Below, in pieces: positions 25,750-33,000 of a stretch of 46,133 nucleotides of DNA. Where the stretch lies: contig DEJH01000029.1 of the NCBI GenBank assembly GCA_002353275.1, positions 1 to 46,133 of the forward strand, written 5' to 3'. The translations under genes were made by a program, and so were the position numbers. Origin of the DNA: Caryophanales bacterium UBA2753. GTDB lineage: Bacteria > Bacillota_I > Bacilli_A > RFN20 > CAG-826. Below the pieces are notes generated by a model. The model did not search any database and had not been told where the DNA came from. It saw only the letters and a list, made by a program, of their open reading frames with translations. The first letter of the stretch is position 1; every line of letters starts with the position of its first letter.

Positions 25750-26821
25750 AATTCTTTAAAACATTATAAATAGAAGAGGCAACATTTTTAAATGTTAGAT
25801 TTTTAGCAGTATTAATTGCGTTAAATGGATTGATTTCTCCAATTGATTTAATCGCATTAACAATCTCCTCGCGATTATTGATATCAACTAGATAGCCATT
25901 ATAGCCATTTTTAATGAACTCAATCGAACTAATAACATTTTTAGAAGAGATAACAGGGATTCCATTAGCAAAGGCTTCTAAAACTGTGTGACCAAAGATA
26001 TCTTGTTTACTTAAAGTAATATGAGCGTCACAAGCTTGATATAATTCAAATAATTCTTTCTTTTCTTTAAATGGATAAATTAATACATTAAGCATATTGT
26101 TTTCTTTGATAAAAGATTGATATTTTTTCAATTCCGGCCCACTTCCTACAAGTAATAGGGTTTCTGGACGATCTCTAAAGATTCTTAATAGTTCCATATT
26201 ATTTTTTCGATCAATGAATTGACAGGGATTGATAAAAATCTTTTGATTTAAAGGTAAACAATATTTTTGTCTAAGAGGTTTCTTGCTTTTTGGGAACTCC
26301 AATATTTCTTTCTCATCTAAATTAGAATAGACATATCGATATATTTCGTTTTCTTTTGCTCCATAATATTTCAAATATTCATCACTAGATTTATTTGGAG
26401 AGATATAGAAAGTTGCTTTTTTCACTAAAGAAGCCTTATAAAGTTTCTTAAATATGGTTTCTTTTTTGAAAACTCCTCCGTTAATTAATAAACCAAACGG
26501 AATATGTTTTCTATGCATGTATCTGATGGCTTTTATTTCCGCTAAATGGGAGTAACCATTCATCAAAATAAAATCAAATTCTTGGTGATGAGAGGCAATA
26601 TATTCTTTTACTCCATTTGAAAGAGATCCTTCATATGAGAAATAGTGGTCATGAAGAAATTCAACATTAAAGTCATATTGGTTTTCATAGTAAAAAGTAT
26701 CTGGTCGATTACCGGCTTTTGTTCTTTCAAATAGGACAGTTAAATCCACTAATTTTGCTAGCTCATTGAAGGACTTTACCTTATATGGGGCTGGATGATT
26801 AAAAATAATCAAGACTCGCAT
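25739..26821 (-). CDS. Family 4 glycosyltransferase
   Basis: 360-residue GT-B glycosyltransferase. N-terminal MRVLIIFNHPAPYKVKSFNELAK is typical of GT4 enzymes of glycan loci. The C-terminal domain has KIFINPCQFIDRKNNMELL, LLLVGSGPELKKY, and the donor-site stretch DIFGHTVLEAFANGIPVISS (E-x7-E-like) near 275-295. It is the first of a two-gene minus-strand unit in the surface-polysaccharide region. A perfect -10 TATAAT ends 6 nt before the ATG and there is no Shine-Dalgarno, so the message appears leaderless. Divergent from ung. Confidence 0.88.
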   Translation of the reverse strand: MRVLIIFNHPAPYKVKSFNELAKLVDLTVLFERTKAGNRPDTFYYENQYDFNVEFLHDHYFSYEGSLSNGVKEYIASHHQEFDFILMNGYSHLAEIKAIRYMHRKHIPFGLLINGGVFKKETIFKKLYKASLVKKATFYISPNKSSDEYLKYYGAKENEIYRYVYSNLDEKEILEFPKSKKPLRQKYCLPLNQKIFINPCQFIDRKNNMELLRIFRDRPETLLLVGSGPELKKYQSFIKENNMLNVLIYPFKEKKELFELYQACDAHITLSKQDIFGHTVLEAFANGIPVISSKNVISSIEFIKNGYNGYLVDINNREEIVNAIKSIGEINPFNAINTAKNLTFKNVASSIYNVLKNYEK

Positions 26822-26827
26822 ATAGAC

Positions 26828-26833
26828 ATTATA
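26828..26833 (-). promoter_or_regulatory. -10 box of the glycosyltransferase pair
   Basis: On the minus strand a perfect TATAAT ending 6 nt before the ATG at 26821. No convincing -35 box was found; the region overlaps the divergent ung promoter. Confidence 0.5.
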
Positions 26834-26839
26834 TCTATC

Positions 26840-26868
26840 TTGTTTTTACTTTTATAGTAAAATATTAA
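26840..26868 (+). promoter_or_regulatory. Promoter of ung
   Basis: -35 TTGTTT (26840-26845), 17-bp spacer, -10 TATTAA (26863-26868) ending 7 nt before the ATG. No Shine-Dalgarno. Weaker alternative -10 boxes (TATAGT, TAAAAT) lie just upstream. Confidence 0.4.
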
Positions 26869-26875
26869 AAGCCAT

Positions 26876-27535
26876 ATGAAGTGGGAAGATGTACTTAACT
26901 CATTAAAGAAAAAGGAATATTTCTCTAAACTTGAATCGTTTTGGGATGATGAATATTCAAAATATAAAGTCTATCCAAATAGAGAAAATATTTTTAATGC
27001 TTTTAAGTTAACTCCTTTAGAAAACGTCAAGGTCGTTATCTTTGGTCAAGACCCATATCATGAAGAAGGACAAGCAATGGGATTAGCCTTTTCTGTACAT
27101 GATAACATTAAGACTCCTCCATCATTAATTAATATCTATAAAGAGATTGAAATTGAATACAATACATTGATATTTAATAAAGGTGGTGACTTAACCTATT
27201 TAGCAAATCAAGGCGTTTTGCTTCTTAATACGATATTTACTGTAAGAGAACACGCACCAATGTCACATAATATTAAAGAATATAACTTATTAATTAAGGA
27301 TATAATTGATGTCTTAAATAAATTAGATCAGCCAATTGTCTTTATGCTTTGGGGAGGACCTGCTAAAAAATTAGAGCCTTTATTAACAAATGAAAACCAC
27401 CTTGTTATTAAGGCTACTCATCCTTCTCCATTAGGAGCAAATCAAGGTGGTTGGTTTAATAGTGGTATATTCGTCAAATGCAACGAATTTCTTGTCAAAA
27501 ATGGGGTTAAACCGATAAATTGGATTAAAGATTAG
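26876..27535 (+). CDS. ung: Uracil-DNA glycosylase
   Basis: Family 1 uracil-DNA glycosylase, 219 residues, which removes uracil from DNA at the start of base-excision repair. The water-activating loop GQDPYHEEGQAMGLAFSV carries catalytic Asp59 and His62. LLLNTIFTVREHAPMSH follows, and the C-terminal HPSPLGANQGGW carries the second catalytic His (182). The usual HPSPLS is HPSPLG here, a small deviation. It is a single-gene unit that ends in an intrinsic terminator whose stem overlaps the last codons of the opposing thiT gene. Confidence 0.96.
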   Translation: MKWEDVLNSLKKKEYFSKLESFWDDEYSKYKVYPNRENIFNAFKLTPLENVKVVIFGQDPYHEEGQAMGLAFSVHDNIKTPPSLINIYKEIEIEYNTLIFNKGGDLTYLANQGVLLLNTIFTVREHAPMSHNIKEYNLLIKDIIDVLNKLDQPIVFMLWGGPAKKLEPLLTNENHLVIKATHPSPLGANQGGWFNSGIFVKCNEFLVKNGVKPINWIKD

Positions 27536-28623
27536 GCTTCAATATTTGAAGCTTTTTTATTGAATTCTTTGAGATACAAATAGAAAGTAACAAATAAGAC
27601 TGTTAATAAAATAGAGATTCCAAACCACGCCCACATAATTGTGGTGTTATAGTTAAATTCTGCCATCTTTTCTGGTTTTGTTGGATATTTTCTATATAGT
27701 CTTATAATTCTTGCGACCGCATAGAAAATATTTGCAAAACTGACGATCGCATATGAATTAAGTGTTAACCTATAATTTGGTTCTTTTCTTAATGATTTTA
27801 TAAAGGCAATCGTGGCAGAAATTGTAATCATGATTCCGTCAAGCATTAACATCAACGCATTAACGTTAACTGATACATCTGTAGCGACATATTCCCAGTA
27901 TTCATATTGTTCGATATAGAAACTTTCTTTGTATCGAACTCCGAAGAAAATAATAAGGAAAAGTCCTAAAACAATTAAAGAAGGCTCAAGTAAATAATCG
28001 AAGGATTTGATTGATTCTTGTTTTGCTTCTTCTACTTTTAATTGATAATCAAAGAACTTTGGTAATCTCTTATATAACACATAAGTTAAAACCGCTGTTA
28101 AAACAATACATGGTCCCATATAGGCAATGTTATAAATAAAACTATACAAAGCTGGTTTGGTGGAATTTAAGTTCCAGGCAAATTCTTCTGCGTGATTGAA
28201 GAAAATAACACCAGAAAGATAATGGGATAAAAATTTAAATAATCCTCCAACAACGACAGAAAGGATTAAGAATAATGTTTTGACCCATTGTTTCTCCGCT
28301 TTTCTAAAAAATGGAACAAAAATAGCACACGTAGAAGCTAAAGCGTATGGGAAGACATAATCAAGTAATGCCTGCCATGGATTAACAATGAATGGACCGG
28401 TACAAATATCTAATGCACCCATTAATAATCCTGTTAATACTCCGGCAATTGGTCCTCTTCGATAGGTGATTAAAATCACTGCGATCATCGCAAAACCGAT
28501 TGATCCTCCAGCGGGGAATACCCCTTTAAAAATGATGCTTTGTAATTCGTCAAATACGAAACCTAATGCAACAAATAAGCCGATTTCTACAATTGTACGA
28601 ATAATGTCTGATTTCTTTTGCAT
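27532..28623 (-). CDS. thiT: ThiT-type thiamine transporter with an added C-terminal membrane domain
   Basis: Substrate-binding (S) component of an ECF-type vitamin transporter for thiamine, fused to an unknown membrane domain. Residues 1-185 match ThiT: PAGGSIGFAMIAVILITYRRG (about 37-57), GVLTGLLMGALDICTG, the diagnostic NPWQALLDYVFPYALA (81-96), and an FAW...YSFIYN segment (about 148-165) that should hold the thiamine-contacting aromatics. ThiT normally ends there; this protein has 363 residues, with about 175 extra residues and four more predicted helices. The start is the ATG at 28623 after GGAGG. A TPP riboswitch with a terminator lies directly upstream, which supports thiamine as the substrate. 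The ECF energising module is not in the window. Confidence 0.9.
   Translation of the reverse strand: MQKKSDIIRTIVEIGLFVALGFVFDELQSIIFKGVFPAGGSIGFAMIAVILITYRRGPIAGVLTGLLMGALDICTGPFIVNPWQALLDYVFPYALASTCAIFVPFFRKAEKQWVKTLFLILSVVVGGLFKFLSHYLSGVIFFNHAEEFAWNLNSTKPALYSFIYNIAYMGPCIVLTAVLTYVLYKRLPKFFDYQLKVEEAKQESIKSFDYLLEPSLIVLGLFLIIFFGVRYKESFYIEQYEYWEYVATDVSVNVNALMLMLDGIMITISATIAFIKSLRKEPNYRLTLNSYAIVSFANIFYAVARIIRLYRKYPTKPEKMAEFNYNTTIMWAWFGISILLTVLFVTFYLYLKEFNKKASNIEA
27536..27558 (+). terminator. Terminator of ung
   Basis: Perfect 7-bp stem GCTTCAA/TTGAAGC (27536-27542 with 27546-27552) and TTTTTT. The hairpin is encoded inside the last codons of the opposing thiT gene. Confidence 0.85.
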
Positions 28624-28633
28624 GATAACCTCC

Positions 28634-28661
28634 AAATAAAAATCTCCATCAATGACGGAGA
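28634..28661 (-). terminator. Riboswitch-controlled terminator upstream of thiT
   Basis: On the minus strand: 7-bp stem (28655-28661 with 28643-28649, one G-U pair), then TTTTTATTT ending just before the GGAGG ribosome site. It lies about 27 nt after the TPP aptamer and is the expected expression platform: TPP bound, terminator forms, thiT off. Confidence 0.8.
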
Positions 28662-28687
28662 AGAAAGTTGCTTATTAAATAAAAAAC

Positions 28688-28771
28688 TTCCCTCCGCTAG
28701 TATTACCTAGATCAGGTATGGTCGACCGTTCACATCGGTCCTCTCAGCCAGGTTTACCTAGCTCCCGGAAA
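28688..28771 (-). promoter_or_regulatory. TPP (THI-element) riboswitch
   Basis: Minus-strand aptamer for thiamine pyrophosphate. Visible hallmarks: P1 UUUCC/GGGAA closing the element, an 8-bp P2-type helix AGCUAGGU/ACCUGGCU, the invariant CUGAGA, the variable P3 arm (GACCGAUGUGAACGGUC), and the conserved ACCUGAUCUAGGUAAUACUAGCGGAGGGAA 3' core in two segments. It is followed by a terminator and then the thiT gene, so it acts by transcription attenuation. Confidence 0.96.
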
Positions 28772-28773
28772 TT

Positions 28774-28802
28774 ATTATAAGGATATTTGATATTAGATTC
28801 AA
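28774..28802 (-). promoter_or_regulatory. Promoter of the TPP riboswitch-thiT unit
   Basis: On the minus strand: -35 TTGAAT (28797-28802), 17-bp spacer, perfect -10 TATAAT (28774-28779). The predicted start near 28767-28768 coincides with the 5' strand of aptamer helix P1. Together with other units, it suggests a local -35 consensus of TTGAAT/TTGAAA. Confidence 0.8.
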
Positions 28803-28831
28803 ATGTTCTATTATATGCTTTATTACATAAA

Positions 28832-28859
28832 TTGCTCTCATTAATGAGGCATTTATGTT
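28832..28859 (+). promoter_or_regulatory. Promoter with central palindrome, upstream of the 331-residue membrane protein
   Basis: -35 TTGCTC (28832-28837), 16-bp spacer, -10 TATGTT (28854-28859). A perfect 12-bp palindrome, CTCATTAATGAG (28837-28848), sits between the boxes, where a repressor would block RNA polymerase. It would control the operon down to tsaD. Confidence 0.4.
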
Positions 28860-28885
28860 ATGATTGATATCGCTAGGAGTTAATT

Positions 28886-29881
28886 ATGGCTAAAAAGAAA
28901 GAGAAAAAAGCGGAAGTAAAAATTGTTACCCCTGAAGAAGATCAAAAGAAATTAGAAGAAAGCTTAGATTTAGTTGAACTTGTTAAAGAAAAAGAAGAGG
29001 GTTCTTTTGACGAAAACGTTGAAAAAGAAAGAGCTAATATCTTCGCTATTTATAAAAAAGCAAGAGTGCAAAATAACATCATCATGGTTATTACTGTTGT
29101 GGTGATGATTGCTTCTCTTATCTTTATGACTCAATTCCCAACCTGGGGACCAATTGTTGGAGGGGTTCTTATTGGAGCGGCTTTTATTTTCTTGGTAGTT
29201 CACTATATCTTAACGAAGAATTTATTCCCAAACACCACTAAGAAATACATCAAATATTTCATTAAAACTGTTGATGATTATGTGTTTGATATTAAAGGTG
29301 TTAGTGAACAAAAGCTTTATGCTGAGAAAAGATATGCATTAAGTGATACTTTGGGTGATAAGGTTTATAAAGATGTTATCGACTGCGCTAGTAGAAATAT
29401 TGTCTCTTTCAAATATCAAAATAAAGATGTCGAAGTTGGTGAACTTGCTTTATATAAACAAGGAGCGAAAAAATTACAAAAGGCAGTGTTATTCGTTGGT
29501 AAATATATGTCCTTAAAAAACGATTTGCATTTTGAAGATCGTTATATCGTTACTATTAAAGGAGAAACGGAAACTGATTTACCAAACGACATTGAAGATT
29601 TAGTGGTTCTTTCTGAACAAAATAAATTCGTTATTTATGGAAAAGAAGGCGCTAAATTCGAAAAAGATTTAGGAAAAGAATTAATTGAGAATCTTAAGAT
29701 TGTTGAATGCACTGGTGCTTTAGTTAACGTTAATATCGTTTTCTGGGCAGAACATACTGCGGTATATCTCTCTTATGATGATTCAATTGTCGCCATTCCT
29801 TTTGATAAAAAGATTAACAAAGATAGTTATGTTCAACTTAAGAAGAACATCACTGAATTATTGGAGATTTTAGTGAAATAG
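28886..29881 (+). CDS. Uncharacterised two-helix membrane protein
   Basis: 331 residues, family not recognised. A Lys/Glu-rich, partly coiled-coil-prone cytoplasmic N-terminus (about 1-62) leads to two adjacent membrane helices (about 63-80 and 86-107). A cytoplasmic C-terminal region of about 220 residues with mixed alpha/beta character follows (no signal peptide, no obvious motif). A clear AGGAG ribosome site precedes the ATG. The next gene, ntdP, begins 1 nt after its stop, so it heads the operon that contains the t6A genes. A housekeeping membrane-associated role is plausible from this context only. Confidence 0.75.
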   Translation: MAKKKEKKAEVKIVTPEEDQKKLEESLDLVELVKEKEEGSFDENVEKERANIFAIYKKARVQNNIIMVITVVVMIASLIFMTQFPTWGPIVGGVLIGAAFIFLVVHYILTKNLFPNTTKKYIKYFIKTVDDYVFDIKGVSEQKLYAEKRYALSDTLGDKVYKDVIDCASRNIVSFKYQNKDVEVGELALYKQGAKKLQKAVLFVGKYMSLKNDLHFEDRYIVTIKGETETDLPNDIEDLVVLSEQNKFVIYGKEGAKFEKDLGKELIENLKIVECTGALVNVNIVFWAEHTAVYLSYDDSIVAIPFDKKINKDSYVQLKKNITELLEILVK

Positions 29882-29882
29882 T

Positions 29883-30416
29883 ATGGGCTTATTTGGTCAT
29901 TGGTTAGCGATTCAATGTTATAAACATGACGGTTCCTTACATCGTTGTTGGGATCGTGGTTTAGTGTTGGCTAATAACGATGACTATATTGTAGTGGCTA
30001 CTAAAAAAGCTAAAGTAGTGGAGAATAATGGACGAAGATGGTTTACAAAAGAACCAGCGGTTACCATTTTCTCAAAGAAAGAATGGTGGAATGTCATCTG
30101 TATGTTTAAAGAAGATGGAATTTGCTATTACTGTAATATCGCCTCCCCAGCTTTAGTGAATAATAGAATGATTAAATATATCGATTATGATTTAGATGCA
30201 AAACTATTCCCATCAGGAGATATTCGTATTCTTGATGAAAAAGAATATTTAAAGCATAAAAGTATTTATGGTTACACTGACGATTTAGATATTGTCTTAA
30301 AATATCAAACAAAAGATATTGTGAAGAGAATGGAAGAACGTAAGTGGCCATTTGAAGATGATAGAATTAAGAAATATTACGATAAATTCTTATTCACATT
30401 AAATAAGGACAAATAG
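29883..30416 (+). CDS. ntdP: NtdP/YgaC-like nucleoside tri/diphosphatase (DUF402)
   Basis: 177-residue cytosolic DUF402 protein. B. subtilis and S. aureus homologues (YgaC, NtdP/Sa1684) hydrolyse nucleoside tri- and diphosphates with divalent metal. Conserved features are plain: IQCYKHDGSLHRCWD (about 10-24), the TKEPAV segment, EWWNVICMFKEDGICYYCNIASP and the acidic metal-binding KYIDYDLDAKLF, then LDEKEYLKH. Length and layout match the family. It sits between a membrane protein and tsaE with 1-2 nt gaps. The symbol is by homology. Confidence 0.85.
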   Translation: MGLFGHWLAIQCYKHDGSLHRCWDRGLVLANNDDYIVVATKKAKVVENNGRRWFTKEPAVTIFSKKEWWNVICMFKEDGICYYCNIASPALVNNRMIKYIDYDLDAKLFPSGDIRILDEKEYLKHKSIYGYTDDLDIVLKYQTKDIVKRMEERKWPFEDDRIKKYYDKFLFTLNKDK

Positions 30417-30418
30417 AG

Positions 30419-30868
30419 ATGGAACACATTGTTTTTGATATTTTTTCATGCGACCAAATGGAAGAATTTGGACATAAATTAGCTAGTACACTTCCTAATG
30501 GAACAGTCATTGCTTTAGTTGGAGATTTAGGAGCGGGTAAGACTACTCTTGTTAGAGGAGTTGCCCGTGCTTTAAATATTAAAGAAGTTGTTCAATCTCC
30601 TACCTTTAATATTATGAAAATCTATCTTAAAGGCGATCGTCCTTTAATTCATATTGATGCATATCGTTTAGCGGATATTAACACTGACATTGGATTAGAT
30701 GAATATATCGGATATGAAACAGGTTTAACAATGATTGAATGGCCTTATTATATTGAAAAATTATTACCAGAAAATACAATCTGGATTGAGATTAAAAACA
30801 CAGGAGAAACTTCTCGTCACATTGATGTTTCTTGTGCGGATAATAATATTTTGGAGGAGCTTAAATAA
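30419..30868 (+). CDS. tsaE: tRNA t6A synthesis ATPase TsaE
   Basis: 149-residue P-loop ATPase needed for threonylcarbamoyl-adenosine (t6A37) formation on ANN-decoding tRNAs, where it resets the TsaB-TsaD complex. Walker A is GDLGAGKTT (35-43); the SPTFNIMKIY switch-like region, HIDAYRL and MIEWP (Walker B area) are all present. It is followed by tsaB with the TAAATG-type overlap (1 nt), and precedes rimI and tsaD: the whole ydiBCDE-type operon. Confidence 0.95.
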   Translation: MEHIVFDIFSCDQMEEFGHKLASTLPNGTVIALVGDLGAGKTTLVRGVARALNIKEVVQSPTFNIMKIYLKGDRPLIHIDAYRLADINTDIGLDEYIGYETGLTMIEWPYYIEKLLPENTIWIEIKNTGETSRHIDVSCADNNILEELK

Positions 30869-31452
30869 TGGCGACTTTATTATTAGATTCTTCTAATACT
30901 TCTTTATCAGTTGGAATTGAAAATAATGGACTTCTTATTGGGTTTACGTCCTATGAAGCCTGGCAACAGCAAAGCGAATTTATGGTTCCAGAGATTGATA
31001 AATTAATGACTAAGTTAAATATCAAAAAAGAAGACTTATCTAAGATTATTTGCTCTATTGGACCAGGAAGTTATACAGGTGTAAGAATTGCTTTAACAAT
31101 CGCTAAAACGATATCTTTAGCCCTATCGATACCAATTTATCCAGTTTCTTCATTACGAGTGCTTAAAGATAACGATAAACCATCAATATGCGTGATTAAT
31201 GCGAGAAGTAATCGTTCATATTTTGGAGTATATCAAGGCAAAGAAATTATTGTTGAAGATACGATTAAAACTAACGATGAAGTTAAAGAATATATTAATA
31301 AACATCCTGAATATTCTATTTGTGGAGATGCGAGATATTTAGGATATGAGAAAAAAGACACTAATATTTGTGAACAAATGGTGACTCTTCTTCCTTATTT
31401 AAATAAAGCGGATAATGATTTATCTGTTAAGCCAATATATATGAAGGATTAA
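30868..31452 (+). CDS. tsaB: tRNA t6A synthesis protein TsaB
   Basis: 194-residue ASKHA-fold partner of TsaD, a non-catalytic scaffold of the t6A complex. N-terminal LLLDSSNTSLSVGIE and the SIGPGSYTGVRIALTIAK segment (about 68-85) are diagnostic. It is slightly shorter than B. subtilis YdiC (229), the difference being in the poorly conserved C-terminal part. A GGAGGA ribosome site lies within the end of tsaE, and its stop overlaps the first ATG of rimI. Confidence 0.93.
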   Translation: MATLLLDSSNTSLSVGIENNGLLIGFTSYEAWQQQSEFMVPEIDKLMTKLNIKKEDLSKIICSIGPGSYTGVRIALTIAKTISLALSIPIYPVSSLRVLKDNDKPSICVINARSNRSYFGVYQGKEIIVEDTIKTNDEVKEYINKHPEYSICGDARYLGYEKKDTNICEQMVTLLPYLNKADNDLSVKPIYMKD

Positions 31453-31937
31453 TGATGAAATATCTAGATGTTGAATTACGTGATATGACCGTTGAAGATA
31501 TTCCTTCAGTTTTAGAAATAGAAAACCTTACTTTTCTTCATCCGTACAAAGAAAAAGATTTTATGTATGAAATTAATGAGAATCCTGTTAGTAATGTTTG
31601 GGTGATGGAATATACCGCTAAATCGTTAGGCATTAAACAAATCGTTGGGTTTGTTGATTACTGGGTGACTTTTGATAGTGGAACAATTGTTCAAATCGCG
31701 GTTCATCCAGATATTCAAAGAAGCGGAATCGGTTCAATGATGATGAAAGAAGTCATTAAAGACGCTTATGTTAAAAAGGTTAGAACTTTAACTCTAGAAG
31801 TTAGAGCGAGTAATATAAAAGCTATTTCCTTTTATGAGAAATTTGGGTTTAAGAAAACATTAGTTAAGCCTCAATATTACTCAAATGGGGAAGATGCAAT
31901 ATATATGATTAAGGAGGTAAATGATATAAATGGCTAA
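31452..31937 (+). CDS. rimI: RimI-like GNAT N-acetyltransferase
   Basis: 161-residue GNAT acetyltransferase placed between tsaB and tsaD, the normal location of the ribosomal protein bS18 N-alpha-acetyltransferase RimI. The acetyl-CoA-binding motif A is visible: VQIAVHPDIQRSGIGSMMM (Q/R-x-x-G-x-G/A). LEVRASNIKAISFYEKFGF follows, with the conserved Asn and Tyr. ATG codons at 31452 and 31455 are both possible. It overlaps tsaD by 8 nt. Confidence 0.9.
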   Translation: MMKYLDVELRDMTVEDIPSVLEIENLTFLHPYKEKDFMYEINENPVSNVWVMEYTAKSLGIKQIVGFVDYWVTFDSGTIVQIAVHPDIQRSGIGSMMMKEVIKDAYVKKVRTLTLEVRASNIKAISFYEKFGFKKTLVKPQYYSNGEDAIYMIKEVNDING

Positions 31938-32943
31938 GATTCTTGCTATTGAAAGTAGCTGTGATGAAACAGCAGCCTCCGTTATTGATAACGGCAAATT
32001 ATTAAGTAATATCGTTTCCACTCAAATTGATGTCCATCGTAAATATGGTGGAGTAATGCCTGAAATCGCTTCTAGATTACACGCTGAAAATATTTCAATT
32101 GTTATTAAAGAAGCAATGGAAGTGGCTAATACTAAATTTGAGGAATTAGATGCAGTAGCGGTTACTAGAGGACCTGGCTTAATTGGGGCACTTCACGTTG
32201 GCTTACAAGCTGCTAAAACAATTTCAATGTTATATAAGATCCCACTTATTCCTGTTCACCATTTAGCAGGACATATATACGCTAATGAATATGTATCAAC
32301 ATTTAAATTCCCAATGTTAGCGGTAGTCGTTAGTGGTGGAAATACTGAACTTGTATTAATGAAAGATCACCTCAATTTTGAAATCATCGCAAAAACTAGG
32401 GATGATGCGATTGGGGAATGTTATGACAAAGTTGCTCGTGTGTTAGGGCTCCCTTATCCTGGAGGAATCCCAATTGATAAATTAGCAAAAGAAGGGAAAC
32501 ATACATATAACCTTCCAACCCCATTAAAAGGTGAAAATACCTTAGATCTGTCTTATTCCGGACTTAAAACTAATGTTATTAACCTTGTTCATAATTTGGA
32601 ACAAAAAGGTGAAAAGGTTAACGTTAGTGATATGTGTAAATCTTTCCAAGATGTCGCGGTTGGATTAGTGATTGATCGCACAATCAAAGCAGTAAAAGAG
32701 TATCACGTTAATCAAGTAATTCTTGCTGGAGGTGTATCCGCAAATTCATATCTAAGGGAACAAATGACTCTAGAGATGAATAAGCTTAATGTTGAAATCA
32801 ATATCCCTCCGATGTGGTGCTGCACGGATAACGCGGCGATGATCGCTAAAGTTAGTGAAAGATTATATGAATTAAAAGTGTTTGCTCCTTTAGATATCTC
32901 ATGTGATCCTAACTGGGAAATTGATGAATGGAACAAATTCTAA
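31930..32943 (+). CDS. tsaD: tRNA N6-adenosine threonylcarbamoyltransferase TsaD
   Basis: Catalytic subunit of t6A synthesis, 337 residues. It transfers the threonylcarbamoyl group from TC-AMP to A37. The metal ligands His111 and His115 lie in HHLAGHIYANEY. The N-terminal ILAIESSCDETAAS, the TRGPGLIGALHVGL phosphate loop and VVSGGNTEL, then CTDNAAMIA with the third metal-binding Asp, are all conserved. A strong AGGAGGT precedes the ATG inside rimI. It is the last gene of the operon; asnS follows after 57 nt with its own -10 box. Confidence 0.97.
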   Translation: MAKILAIESSCDETAASVIDNGKLLSNIVSTQIDVHRKYGGVMPEIASRLHAENISIVIKEAMEVANTKFEELDAVAVTRGPGLIGALHVGLQAAKTISMLYKIPLIPVHHLAGHIYANEYVSTFKFPMLAVVVSGGNTELVLMKDHLNFEIIAKTRDDAIGECYDKVARVLGLPYPGGIPIDKLAKEGKHTYNLPTPLKGENTLDLSYSGLKTNVINLVHNLEQKGEKVNVSDMCKSFQDVAVGLVIDRTIKAVKEYHVNQVILAGGVSANSYLREQMTLEMNKLNVEINIPPMWCCTDNAAMIAKVSERLYELKVFAPLDISCDPNWEIDEWNKF

Positions 32944-32975
32944 AATCTTTATTAAAAGATATTAGACAATGTTGT

Positions 32976-32981
32976 TATAAT
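32976..32981 (+). promoter_or_regulatory. -10 box of asnS
   Basis: A perfect TATAAT 19 nt before the ATG, with a weak TTAAAA -35 at 32952-32957 (18-bp spacer). The short leader keeps a GAGGA ribosome site. No T-box or other leader RNA fits in this gap. Confidence 0.5.
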
Positions 32982-33000
32982 TAGAAACGAGGAAATCGAC

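Noticed and set aside
32944..33000. T-box or other leader RNA before asnS
   Set aside because: The gap is 57 nt and already contains a -10 box and ribosome site; it is too short for a T-box.
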